Assembly (NCBI RefSeq): GCF_040024445.1
Contig: NZ_CP157276.1
Span: forward strand, 806,001 to 870,000
Source: Prescottella soli
GTDB lineage: Bacteria; Actinomycetota; Actinomycetes; Mycobacteriales; Mycobacteriaceae
DNA length: 64,000 bases
Direction of reading: 5' to 3'
Positions 27,251 through 34,473 of this stretch are shown piece by piece. The notes beneath the pieces were generated by a model that ran no database searches, was not told the DNA's origin, and saw only the letters and a list, made by a program, of their open reading frames with translations. The translations under genes and the position numbers were made by a program. The stretch's first letter is position 1; each line of letters begins with the position of its first letter.

Positions 27251-28036
27251 TCACTTGCGGCAGGCCATGTCCAGCGTGACGGTTCCGGGTGAGAGCCCGT
27301 ACAGGTACGTGTTCAGCGAATGCGCACAGCCCAGGCTCCACCTGGCGTACGTCAGCGAATCGAACGCATAGCCGGTGTTGACGTGCTGATAGTTGTCGAG
27401 CGGGTCGAGCGGGAAGTACGGGACCGGATCGACGATGTTGTAGATCCGCCACGACACGGTACTGAGCTCCCCGTATCGCGCCGCAAAGTTCGCGTCGCCC
27501 ACTTTCGGCGACGCGAACGTCCACGCCTGGGGCTTCAGCGCGTCGTTGGCCGCGAGATCGGCGACGAGAAGTGTCGACAGGGCGCCACCGAGGCTGTGAC
27601 CGGTCACGACCAGCGGCACCGCCGGGTCGATCGCCGACACCAGACCTCGCGTTCCGGCCGCGACGCCGGACTCCCCCGGTCGCATCGTGGACATGGTGTC
27701 GTAGAGATCGAGGAAACCCTCGGCCACCCTCCCGCCGCCGCTCACCTGCGCGAACGGAACCGGCGCCCAGTGCAGATCGTCCACCCACTCGGCGGGGGTC
27801 GCGGTGCCGCGAAGCGCGATCACCTGGACCGTCGGCGTCCCGCCGGCCGCGAGGAACCCGAAGAACACCGGGGTCGATCCCGACAGATCGTCCATCTGGA
27901 TGGTGCGAACGAGCGAGTACCCCGCCGGCAGCGACATCGATGCCGGATTCACCACACCCGGGGCCGCAAAGAACTGGTCGTAGGCCGCTTGCACGAACGG
28001 ACCCCATCCGGCAGCGACCGCGGTGTCCATCGGCAT
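27251..28036 (-). CDS. Class 3 (fungal-type) lipase family protein
   Basis: This 261-residue alpha/beta hydrolase has the lipase_3 layout. The nucleophile is Ser148 in VTGHSLGGA, the acid is Asp203 in NIVDPVPYF and the histidine is His239 in GCAHSLNTY. It lacks a signal peptide and membrane segments, so it is predicted to be cytoplasmic, or exported by another route. Two cysteines (237 and near the C-terminus, DMACRK) could form a disulfide if exported. GAGGAGG is 7 nt before the ATG at 28036, so this start was chosen. The substrate is unknown, with triacylglycerol or another ester likely. Confidence 0.87.
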   Translation of the reverse strand: MPMDTAVAAGWGPFVQAAYDQFFAAPGVVNPASMSLPAGYSLVRTIQMDDLSGSTPVFFGFLAAGGTPTVQVIALRGTATPAEWVDDLHWAPVPFAQVSGGGRVAEGFLDLYDTMSTMRPGESGVAAGTRGLVSAIDPAVPLVVTGHSLGGALSTLLVADLAANDALKPQAWTFASPKVGDANFAARYGELSTVSWRIYNIVDPVPYFPLDPLDNYQHVNTGYAFDSLTYARWSLGCAHSLNTYLYGLSPGTVTLDMACRK

Positions 28037-28096
28037 CTCGCCTCCTCGTGACCACCCGATCATCCCCCGCCGCGGCGCACCGCAGGAGCGGAACGG

Positions 28097-29029
28097 TCAG
28101 CTTCGGTCCGCGGCGGCTCCCGCCGGGGCGACCTCGCGCAGCAGCTCGGCCAACTGCCGGTAGCTCTCGGCGCGCCCGCTCGAGGCTCGGAAGACCAGCC
28201 CGATAGTGCGCCCGGGCACGGGTTCGGAGAACCGGGCCGTCGCCAGATCGCCGCGACGGGTCTCGACCGGCACCGCGGAGTCCGGAACCAGGGTCACCCC
28301 CAATCCCCCTGCGACGCACTGCACCACGGTGGCCAGCGACGTCGCCCGGGTGTCACCGGACAGCGGGTGCGCGTCGACCGAGCGGCACAGATCCAACGTT
28401 TGATCACGCAGGCAGTGCCCCTCGTCGAGCAGGAGCAGGGGCAGCTCGTCGAGCACGTCGAGCGGGAGGTCGTCGCGACCGGCGAACGCGTGATCCTTGG
28501 GCAGGACGACCACGAAGTCCTCGGTGTACAAAGGAAGCTCGATGAGCCCGGGCGCCTCGGACGGCAGCGCCAGCACGGCGACGTCGATCGCGCCGGTCCG
28601 CAGCGCCTCGAGCAGTCGCGCGGTCTGGTCCTCGATGACCTGCGGAACCAGCGCAGGCATCTCCCGGCGCAGCGCCGGTAGCAGCGCGGGCAACACGTAG
28701 GGCGCGACGGTCGGGATCAAACCCATGCGCAGGGGGCCGACGAGCTTGTCCCCCACCCCGGCCGCGGCGGCGACGAAACTGTCCGCGGCATCGAGGATCA
28801 GCTTGGCCTGTGTAAGCAGTTGCTCACCGGCCGCCGTGACGAGGACGCGCCGGGTGCTGCGCTCGATCAGCTGCACGCCCAGGCCGTTCTCGAGCGATGC
28901 AAGGGCTTGGGAGAGAGTGGGCTGACTCACACTCAAACGCGCTGCGGCGGTGCCGAAATGGCGGTACTCGGCCACCGCGACGAAGGCCCGCAGCTGCGAC
29001 AGTGTTGGTTGGTACGTCCCATCAGCCAT
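28097..29029 (-). CDS. oxyR: Peroxide-sensing LysR regulator OxyR
   Basis: This 310-residue LysR regulator has an N-terminal winged helix (TLSQLRAFVAVAEYRHFGTA) and an effector domain with Cys206 in DEGHCLRDQ and Cys215 in LDLC. The nine-residue spacing is that of the redox pair Cys199/Cys208 of E. coli OxyR, so peroxide sensing by disulfide formation is expected. The ahpC-ahpD genes that usually lie beside oxyR are not here; a PhzF-like gene is divergent. TATACT at 29037-29042 (minus strand) is 7 nt before the ATG and there is no Shine-Dalgarno sequence, so the mRNA is leaderless. An inverted repeat overlaps this minus-10 and could mediate autorepression. Confidence 0.92.
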   Translation of the reverse strand: MADGTYQPTLSQLRAFVAVAEYRHFGTAAARLSVSQPTLSQALASLENGLGVQLIERSTRRVLVTAAGEQLLTQAKLILDAADSFVAAAAGVGDKLVGPLRMGLIPTVAPYVLPALLPALRREMPALVPQVIEDQTARLLEALRTGAIDVAVLALPSEAPGLIELPLYTEDFVVVLPKDHAFAGRDDLPLDVLDELPLLLLDEGHCLRDQTLDLCRSVDAHPLSGDTRATSLATVVQCVAGGLGVTLVPDSAVPVETRRGDLATARFSEPVPGRTIGLVFRASSGRAESYRQLAELLREVAPAGAAADRS

Positions 29030-29030
29030 G

Positions 29031-29044
29031 CCTATCAGTATAGG
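29031..29044. promoter_or_regulatory. Inverted repeat over the oxyR minus-10 (candidate OxyR operator)
   Basis: CCTAT-CAGT-ATAGG is a perfect 5-bp inverted repeat one base upstream of the oxyR ATG. It contains the minus-10 TATACT read on the minus strand. Binding here would block oxyR transcription directly. Confidence 0.5.
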
Positions 29045-29194
29045 GCCACCTATCACCTTTACCTTTCGTTTAGGCTTCGGCACCATGGAGGCACGGCGAT
29101 CCTCGGCCGCCCAGGACCTCGATTCACCCGACGTGCCGTCGACACGCAGCCACGCCGGCGGGACTCCGGCCGCGTCCGGGATAACCTGAGCCCC

Positions 29195-29878
29195 ATGGCA
29201 GCCGAGGTCCATGTCGTCCGCGTGTTCACCGATCCCGATGGGAAGCACGGCAATCCACTCGGCATCGTCGACGCGGCGGCCGTCGTCGACGACGCCGATC
29301 GCCAGGCCCTCGCGAAGCAACTCGGCTTCAGCGAGACGGTGTTCGTCGACCTCCCCGAACCCGGCACCCGCACGGCACGCGCCCGGATCTTCACGCCCGC
29401 GGCCGAGCTTCGCTTCGCCGGCCATCCGACCGTAGGACTCGCAGCCTGGCTCGAGCGGGGCGGATTCGAGGTCGACGCCCTCGAGGTGCCGGCCGGCCGC
29501 GTCGAGACGCGCGCACGGCACGGCGCGACATGGGTTCGCACACAGCCCGATTGGGCCCCCGAGTTCACGATCCACCCGATGCCGCACGTCGAGGATGTCG
29601 CGCACGCCCGGGCCCGCGACTTCACCGACGGGCACCACTACATCTGGGCGTGGGAGGACGAACTCGAGGGCCGGATCCGGTCCCGGATGTTCGCCCCCGA
29701 CCTCGGCATCACCGAGGACGAGGCCACGGGGTCGGCGGCCGTGCGGATCACCGCGCACCTGCGGCGGGCCCTGTTCATCACCCAGGGACGCGGCTCGCGG
29801 ATCCACACCACATTCGGCGACGACGGCAGCGTGGAGGTCGGCGGCCTGGTCCGATTCGAGCACACGATCGTCGCTTGA
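29195..29878 (+). CDS. PhzF family isomerase/epimerase-like protein
   Basis: This 227-residue protein corresponds to Rv2716. The diaminopimelate-epimerase-like fold of PhzF is seen in VRVFTD...GNPLGIV, the catalytic glutamate Glu47 in GFSETVFV, FTPAAELRFAGHPTVGLAAW, and DEATGSAAVRI in the second half. It is shorter than classical PhzF (about 280 residues) but equal to the mycobacterial form. The reaction is unknown, and phenazine synthesis is not implied. The start at 29195 is leaderless: TAACCT at 29182-29187 is 7 nt upstream. It converges on a TetR gene with a 12-bp gap. Confidence 0.88.
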   Translation: MAAEVHVVRVFTDPDGKHGNPLGIVDAAAVVDDADRQALAKQLGFSETVFVDLPEPGTRTARARIFTPAAELRFAGHPTVGLAAWLERGGFEVDALEVPAGRVETRARHGATWVRTQPDWAPEFTIHPMPHVEDVAHARARDFTDGHHYIWAWEDELEGRIRSRMFAPDLGITEDEATGSAAVRITAHLRRALFITQGRGSRIHTTFGDDGSVEVGGLVRFEHTIVA

Positions 29879-29890
29879 TCGCGCGGCCCG

Positions 29891-30463
29891 TCAGTCCGGC
29901 ACGACGCGGCGGACGGCAGCCTCGACGAGGTCGTCGATCTCCTTGTCCGAGAACAGGTCCGGCAGGGTCAACTGGTCGACGATCAGCCAGTTCAACGCCA
30001 TGTAAAGCAGCGTCACCGTCGTCGGGTCGCCCGGCATCTCGGCCGCGAGATGGTTGGCGATGTTGAAGTCCAGGTCCTGCCGCACCCGCTCGGTGAGGAC
30101 CGCGCGCAGTTCGGGTCGCCGGGTCGCTTCCAGCCGCAGCTCGAGCAGCGCGAGGAATCCGGTGCGGAACGCGGCGACGCGGCCGACGGTCTCGCGCATC
30201 AGTGCGGTGAGGTGGTCCCGGTCGTGCGCGCCGTGCAGGCTGAGATCGAGGGTCGCGTCGTCCGGCTTCAGCCGCTCGTAGACGCGCATCCCGGCCTGCG
30301 TCAGCAGGTCGTCCCGGTTGGCGAAGTAGTTCGACGCGGTCCCGGGCGGCACCCCGGCCTCCACGTCGACCGCCCGGAACGTCAGACCGCGCGCGCCCTC
30401 CCGGGCGAGCACCTCGATCGCACCGTCGACGAGCGCCGCCCGCCGCTCAGTATTCCGCCGCAC
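29891..30463 (-). CDS. TetR/AcrR family repressor
   Basis: This 190-residue protein has a TetR helix-turn-helix at residues of about 10-55 (DGAIEVLAREGARGLTFRAV followed by GTASNYFANRDDLL) and a ligand-binding C-terminal domain. It is divergent from a dihydrofolate-reductase-fold gene across 71 bp that holds a long inverted repeat, so it probably represses both genes until a small molecule releases it. The ligand is unknown. The start is ATG at 30463. Confidence 0.9.
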   Translation of the reverse strand: MRRNTERRAALVDGAIEVLAREGARGLTFRAVDVEAGVPPGTASNYFANRDDLLTQAGMRVYERLKPDDATLDLSLHGAHDRDHLTALMRETVGRVAAFRTGFLALLELRLEATRRPELRAVLTERVRQDLDFNIANHLAAEMPGDPTTVTLLYMALNWLIVDQLTLPDLFSDKEIDDLVEAAVRRVVPD

Positions 30464-30481
30464 CTTGACACCACTCCATCC

Positions 30482-30520
30482 GTAGTACTAACTTCACAAC
30501 CACTTCACTCAGAGTACTAC
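30482..30520. promoter_or_regulatory. Paired TetR operator candidate
   Basis: GTAGTACT (30482-30489) and AGTACTAC (30513-30520) form a perfect 8-bp inverted repeat with a 23-nt spacer, and each arm contains the palindrome AGTACT. The site lies between the divergent TetR and reductase starts. Confidence 0.6.
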
Positions 30521-30534
30521 GAACGGAGTGGTTC

Positions 30535-31107
30535 ATGCGCAAGCTCATCTACTACGTGGCAGTGACCCTGGACGGCTACATCGCCGGCCCCGGCGGCGAG
30601 ATCGACTTCTACCCCCTCTCCGACACCATGGCGGCCTGGATCAACGAGCGCTATCCGGATACCGTGCCGACGCACATACGCCCGCAAGCGGGCCTCGAGA
30701 ACACAGCCAATCGCGCGTTCGACACCGTGATCATGGGGCGGGGCACCTACGAGCCGGCGCTGGAGATCGGCATCACCAGCCCGTACGCCCATCTGCGCCA
30801 ACTGGTCGTCTCGACGACCCTGGGGACGAGCCCGGACCCCGCGGTCGAACTCGTCCCCGGCGACCCGGTCGAGGCGGTGCGCAAGCTCAAGCAGGAGGAC
30901 GGCCTCGACATCTGGGTGGCCGGCGGCGGGCAACTGGCGGGCGCGCTCCTGCCGGAGATCGACGGGCTGATCGTCAAGAGCTACCCAGTGGTCGCGGGCG
31001 CGGGGATCCCCGCCTTCGCGGGCCCGTTCCGGCCGACGGCGTTCACCCGGACGGACTCGATCTCGTTCGACAACGGCGGAACCGTCACGTGGTTCGAGCG
31101 GGCGTGA
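30535..31107 (+). CDS. Dihydrofolate-reductase-fold (RibD C-terminal type) reductase
   Basis: This 190-residue protein has the RibD_C/DHFR-like fold: LIYYVAVTLDGYIAGPGGEI at the start, DTVIMGRGTYEPAL as the nucleotide-binding segment and IWVAGGGQLAGALLPEIDG near residue 130. It should bind NADPH and reduce a heterocyclic substrate; true folate activity is not implied because housekeeping DHFR looks different. It is controlled by the divergent TetR gene, which suggests an inducible detoxification or catabolic role. CGGAG precedes the ATG at 30535. Confidence 0.88.
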   Translation: MRKLIYYVAVTLDGYIAGPGGEIDFYPLSDTMAAWINERYPDTVPTHIRPQAGLENTANRAFDTVIMGRGTYEPALEIGITSPYAHLRQLVVSTTLGTSPDPAVELVPGDPVEAVRKLKQEDGLDIWVAGGGQLAGALLPEIDGLIVKSYPVVAGAGIPAFAGPFRPTAFTRTDSISFDNGGTVTWFERA

Positions 31108-31112
31108 CACGA

Positions 31113-31150
31113 CGCGGCCCCGCCGGGAGGGGATCACCGGCGGGGCCGCG
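31113..31150. terminator. Perfect 14-bp hairpin between convergent genes
   Basis: The arms 31113-31126 and 31137-31150 pair without mismatch around a 10-nt loop, between the reductase gene and rpf. No U tract is present; it probably works for both genes. Confidence 0.65.
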
Positions 31151-31171
31151 AGCTGTCGGTCGTGGACCGAA

Positions 31172-31762
31172 TCAGAGGGACAGGGTCTGTCCGGGGAAGA
31201 TCAGGTCGGGGTTCTGAACCTGGGCGGCGAGGCTGCCCAGCGAGACACCGTGGGCCTCGGCGATCTCCGAGAGGGTGTCGCCGAGCTGGACGACGTAGTT
31301 GCCGACGCCGGCGCTGACGGCCTGCGCCACCTCGTTCACTTGCTGCGGGTAGACGGAATCCTGCGCGGCCGGGGCCGACTCGACGACCGGCTGCGCGACG
31401 GATGCCGCAGCGCCCGGGGTGCTGCCACCCTTGAGGTACTGGCCGCACACGGGCCATGCACCGACGCCCTGGCCCTCGAGGACGTTCTCGGCGACGCGGA
31501 TCTGCTCGGCCTGGCTCGCGTTGTTGGCGCTACCGGTGCCGCCGTATGCCTCCCACGTGCTCTGCGTGAACTGCAGGCCGCCGTAGAAACCGTTGCCGGT
31601 GTTGGCCGCCCAGTTGCCGGACGACTCGCACTCGGCGACGCCGGACCAGTCGTGGCCACCGGCCGCGTTGGCCGTGCCGGTGCCGATCGCCAGCGGGATT
31701 GCGACGACGGCGCCGGTGGCAACGACAGCGCCCAGGGCGCGCTTGATGGTGAAGCTGGTCAT
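31172..31762 (-). CDS. Resuscitation-promoting factor (Rpf domain plus LysM)
   Basis: This 196-residue secreted protein has a signal peptide (about 1-34, ending ANA-A), an Rpf transglycosylase domain (about 35-115) with the catalytic Glu46 in AECESSGNW and a disulfide partner in AWPVCGQYL, and a C-terminal LysM (about 150-196, VVQLGDTLSEIAEAHGVSL). It should cleave peptidoglycan glycan strands and stimulate growth resumption. GGAGAGGA precedes the ATG at 31762. The upstream leader is long and structured, and MtrA-like direct repeats lie before it. A permuted NlpC/P60-type hydrolase gene lies upstream on the same strand. Confidence 0.93.
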   Translation of the reverse strand: MTSFTIKRALGAVVATGAVVAIPLAIGTGTANAAGGHDWSGVAECESSGNWAANTGNGFYGGLQFTQSTWEAYGGTGSANNASQAEQIRVAENVLEGQGVGAWPVCGQYLKGGSTPGAAASVAQPVVESAPAAQDSVYPQQVNEVAQAVSAGVGNYVVQLGDTLSEIAEAHGVSLGSLAAQVQNPDLIFPGQTLSL

Positions 31763-31777
31763 TCGGGTAGATCCTCT

Positions 31778-31901
31778 CCGCTCCTGCCGGTGAGACGGCG
31801 CTCTCGCGCCGACCGTGTCGGGCGGAATTCCGATCCGCCTCACCCCTGCCCCCTCGAAGAATCGGGTGTCCGAATCGCGGGGACAGGTGCTCGCAGCGGC
31901 G
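31778..31901 (-). ncRNA. Structured 5' leader of rpf, candidate c-di-AMP (ydaO-type) riboswitch
   Basis: Read on the minus strand, the leader closes with CCGCU (31895-31899 side) against AGCGG (31778-31782). It contains a 9-bp stem CCUGUCCCC/GGGGGCAGG enclosing a UCGG/CCGA hairpin, and a long-range pair GGGGUGAG with CUCACC just before the ribosome-binding site. GGGGUGAG plus CUCACC...GGAGCGGAGAGGA resembles the ydaO/yuaA riboswitch that precedes rpf and other cell-wall hydrolase genes in Actinobacteria. The fit is partial: the conserved CACCCGACAG segment is not obvious. It may be a divergent member or another leader. Confidence 0.45.
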
Positions 31902-32118
31902 ATCCGGCGTGGTCCGTTCGTCTCGGACCGGTAACGACCGTAAGCGATCGGTCACGGAAAGGTCACGACGTGAATTTTCGGTACGGACGTCCGAGAATCG
32001 ACGTCACGCGATGATGTTTACGCTGTTGCATTCGGCGTGTCTGCAAGTCGGCAGACCGGTCGTTATCCATCCGTTACGTGATAACCAACACACCATTCCA
32101 GTGGCGTCGGTCACGCTT
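31902..32118. other. Non-coding remainder of the 356-bp rpf upstream region
   Basis: Apart from the MtrA-like repeats, this stretch holds GTTATC/GATAAC as an inverted repeat (32062-32067 and 32080-32085). On the minus strand it also holds GTAACG-N5-ATAACG, a second, weaker MtrA-like pair (about 32062-32077). I see no open frame with coding character in it. Confidence 0.5.
31930..31966. promoter_or_regulatory. MtrA-like direct repeats upstream of rpf
   Basis: Read on the minus strand, GTGACC-N5-GTGACC (31966-31950) is a perfect match to the GTNACC-N5-GTNACC motif of the response regulator MtrA, and a further GTTACC lies at 31935-31930. MtrA controls rpf genes in related Actinobacteria. A TACGGT minus-10 candidate (31937-31942) lies within the array. 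Confidence 0.55.
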
Positions 32119-32817
32119 TCACGGACGCGGAGTGGCTCCCGCGGCCAGATCGTCCGGGCCGAGAAGCACCGCAACTTCGTCGCCCAAGGCCACGCCCGGG
32201 GCGAGCGGCAAACGGTCACCGCTCCAGAATCGGCCCGGGTCGTACCAGTTGGTCTTGCGATCGGCCGTCAACAGCCCCATCGCCTCGTACGTGGACGCCA
32301 CCACCTCGGCGCAGTAGGCGCTCTCGACGCCGGCGCGTTCCACGGCCTCGTCCCGGCGCCGGCCGGCCCGCCACGAGGGCAGCCGTCCGCCGAACCATCG
32401 AGAGGCGAGCTTCGCACTGGAGGGGAACGGTGTCCCGTCCAGGCGCGCGATCGTGCGCAGGAGCGCATCCTCCTGCTCGCGGGTCACCGGCTCGGCGAGT
32501 TGTCGCAGCCAGGCCCGCTGGCCGTAGCGGGCTCCCCACACCTGCACCGCCGCCCGCAGATCGTGCAACTGGACACCGCGCTGGAACTTGCCGGTCCACA
32601 TGTCCGGCAGCGAGCGCCCGAGTTCGGCGTGCCACATCAGCGGCGGCATGTCGTCGAGAACCACCGACATGCCGACGTGGTTCACGGGGCTGTTCGTCAG
32701 GGTCTGGATCGCGCGATCGGCCCCCGAGTGCCCCCGGAAGATCCAGATGTCGCCGGTGCGGGTGACGTCCACCGCCTCGCCCAGGTCGATCTCCGTCGGA
32801 TGCGGTCGCCGAATCAT
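32119..32817 (-). CDS. Permuted NlpC/P60-like (YiiX/YaeF type) cysteine hydrolase
   Basis: This 232-residue protein has the order histidine first, cysteine later, as in the permuted papain-fold amidases YiiX/YaeF and LRAT. His47 lies in SPVNHVGMSV and Cys169 in ESAYCAEVVASTYEAMG. The TGDIWIFRGHSG opening is typical. No signal peptide is seen, so it is probably cytoplasmic; lipid or amide substrates are possible. It lies upstream of rpf on the same strand but is separated by 356 bp with its own regulation. Its start is leaderless: TAGGCT (32824-32829, minus strand) is 6 nt before the ATG and overlaps the minus-10 of the divergent gene. Confidence 0.8.
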   Translation of the reverse strand: MIRRPHPTEIDLGEAVDVTRTGDIWIFRGHSGADRAIQTLTNSPVNHVGMSVVLDDMPPLMWHAELGRSLPDMWTGKFQRGVQLHDLRAAVQVWGARYGQRAWLRQLAEPVTREQEDALLRTIARLDGTPFPSSAKLASRWFGGRLPSWRAGRRRDEAVERAGVESAYCAEVVASTYEAMGLLTADRKTNWYDPGRFWSGDRLPLAPGVALGDEVAVLLGPDDLAAGATPRP

Positions 32818-32822
32818 CCACC

Positions 32823-32829
32823 TAGCCTA
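32823..32829. promoter_or_regulatory. Shared bidirectional minus-10 element
   Basis: TAGCCTA serves two divergent leaderless genes. TAGCCT (32823-32828) is 6 nt before the plus-strand ATG at 32835, and TAGGCT (32829-32824) is 6 nt before the minus-strand ATG at 32817. The core is part of the palindrome CTAG-C-CTAG. Confidence 0.6.
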
Positions 32830-32834
32830 GAGCG

Positions 32835-33086
32835 ATGCGGTTCAACGGCAGACATGCGTGGAAGGCCCTCGGCCTGGCCGGTGCGGTCGGGGTGGCGGCC
32901 GGCGGAGTTCTCGTGGCCAGGGCCGAACGGCAGCGCCGCGCCTACACCCCCGACGAGGTCCGCGACCGTCTGCACACCCGCTACGCGCAGGCGTCAGCCG
33001 CGGCCGACCGCACCACCGTCGACCTCGTCGAGGTGAAACCGCCCCTCCGGCAACGCCTGTCGCGTCGGCTGCGTCGGCGCCGCTGA
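32835..33086 (+). CDS. Small single-pass membrane protein, unknown function
   Basis: This 83-residue protein has one hydrophobic helix (about 11-29, LGLAGAVGVAAGGVLVARA) and a basic C-terminus (RQRLSRRLRRRR). The middle contains TPDEVRDRLHTRYAQA, which looks like a conserved amphipathic helix. I do not recognise the family. It is expressed from a promoter shared with the divergent hydrolase gene and is leaderless. The charge distribution suggests an anchored protein with a cytoplasmic nucleic-acid- or phospholipid-binding tail, but that is a guess. Confidence 0.65.
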   Translation: MRFNGRHAWKALGLAGAVGVAAGGVLVARAERQRRAYTPDEVRDRLHTRYAQASAAADRTTVDLVEVKPPLRQRLSRRLRRRR

Positions 33087-33105
33087 CCCGACACCCACGC
33101 GGGAG

Positions 33106-34332
33106 TCACCCCAGCGCCGCGGCCACTCCCGCCGCCATCTCGGCGACCTGGTCGTCGGTCATGACGAACGACGGCGAGAACTGCATCGCGCCCTGACCGG
33201 CGGCCCGACCCGAGATCCCGAACTCGCGCAGCGTCTTCACGAACGGCAGCGCCGCCGCCGGATCGGCCAACTGCACCGCCGCGACCGCGCCGATCCCGCT
33301 GCGCACCTCCGCGACCCGCGGGTGCGCCGCGAGCGGCGACAGGTGCTCGTGCAACGACGCCTCCAGCCGCTTGGAGTCCGCGAGCAGGTTCTCCCGCTCG
33401 ATGATGTCGAGGTTCGCCATCGCCGCGGCCGCCGCCCCGGCGTGACCGCCGTAGGTGTAGCCGTGGCGCCACCACACGCCGCCCCCGAAGAACGGCTCGG
33501 CGACCCGGGGCGCGACGAAGACGGCGCCCATCGGGACGTACCCCGAGGTGAGCCCCTTCGCGGTGGTGATCATGTCCGGCTGCAGATCGAAGCGGGTCGA
33601 TGCGAACCACGAGCCGCCGATGCGGCCGAATCCGGTGACCACCTCGTCGACGACGAACAGGATGTCGTGCTCGCGGCAGATGTCGCGGACCTCGGTCAGG
33701 TAGCCCTCCGGCGGCAGATAGATGCCGCCGGCGCCGATGATCGGCTCGCAGAAGAAGGCGGCGATCGCGTCCGCGCCCTCCTGCTCGATCAGCTCGAGCA
33801 GTCCCTTCGCGTCGTCCCACGCGACGGTGCGCGCGTCGGACATCAGTTCGCCATACCCCTCGCGGTTGACCGGGATGCCGGCGAGCGCGGTGCCGGCCAC
33901 GTGCATCCCGTGATAGGCCTTCTGCCTGGCCACGACGAGCTTCTTCGACGGCCGACCGACCTCAGTCCAGTAGCGGCGGGCCAGCTTCGCGGCGGAGTCG
34001 ACCGAGTCGGATCCGCCCGACGTGAAGAACACCTTCGAACCCGGCACCGGGGCGATCTCGGCCAGACGGTCCGCGAGCGCGACGGTGACGTCGGAGGTGA
34101 AGTCGCCGAAGTTCGAGAAGTGCGCCACCTTCGACAGCTGTGCCGCGACGGCGTCGGCGATCTCGGTGCGTCCGTGCCCGACGTTGGTGAACCACAGTCC
34201 CGCCGTCGCGTCGAGGTAGCGGTTGCCGCCGTCGTCCCAGATGTAGGCGCCCTCACCACGAGTGACGACGAACGCACCCTCCCGCTGGACGGCTCCCATG
34301 TCCGCGAATCCGTGCCACAGTGCTCCACTCAT
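33106..34332 (-). CDS. Class III PLP-dependent aminotransferase
   Basis: This 408-residue fold-type I aminotransferase has GGSDSVDSAAKLARRYW for phosphate binding, DEVVTGFGRIG for the aspartate that contacts the pyridine nitrogen, and TTAKGLTSGYVPMGAV with the Schiff-base lysine. It belongs to the omega-aminotransferase group (beta-alanine:pyruvate, taurine or polyamine type); the amino donor is not evident. The ATG at 34332 is preceded by AGGGAGAG. It is divergent from hrpA and monocistronic, so genomic context does not suggest a pathway. Confidence 0.9.
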   Translation of the reverse strand: MSGALWHGFADMGAVQREGAFVVTRGEGAYIWDDGGNRYLDATAGLWFTNVGHGRTEIADAVAAQLSKVAHFSNFGDFTSDVTVALADRLAEIAPVPGSKVFFTSGGSDSVDSAAKLARRYWTEVGRPSKKLVVARQKAYHGMHVAGTALAGIPVNREGYGELMSDARTVAWDDAKGLLELIEQEGADAIAAFFCEPIIGAGGIYLPPEGYLTEVRDICREHDILFVVDEVVTGFGRIGGSWFASTRFDLQPDMITTAKGLTSGYVPMGAVFVAPRVAEPFFGGGVWWRHGYTYGGHAGAAAAAMANLDIIERENLLADSKRLEASLHEHLSPLAAHPRVAEVRSGIGAVAAVQLADPAAALPFVKTLREFGISGRAAGQGAMQFSPSFVMTDDQVAEMAAGVAAALG

Positions 34333-34473
34333 CTGCGCTCTCCCTGTCCCGATCACATCTTCTCTCCGGCGACTATGCCACGGGTTCGCGTGGGGCCTCG
34401 TGGCCGTCCGCGCCGCGCGATGGCCGGTTCCAGCCAGAATTGCCGTTGCGCGCTTCGATAGGCTGTCCGGAGC

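Noticed and set aside
27251-30463. ahpC-ahpD next to oxyR
   Set aside because: Neighbours of oxyR are a lipase and a PhzF-like gene. No peroxiredoxin motif was found in the window.
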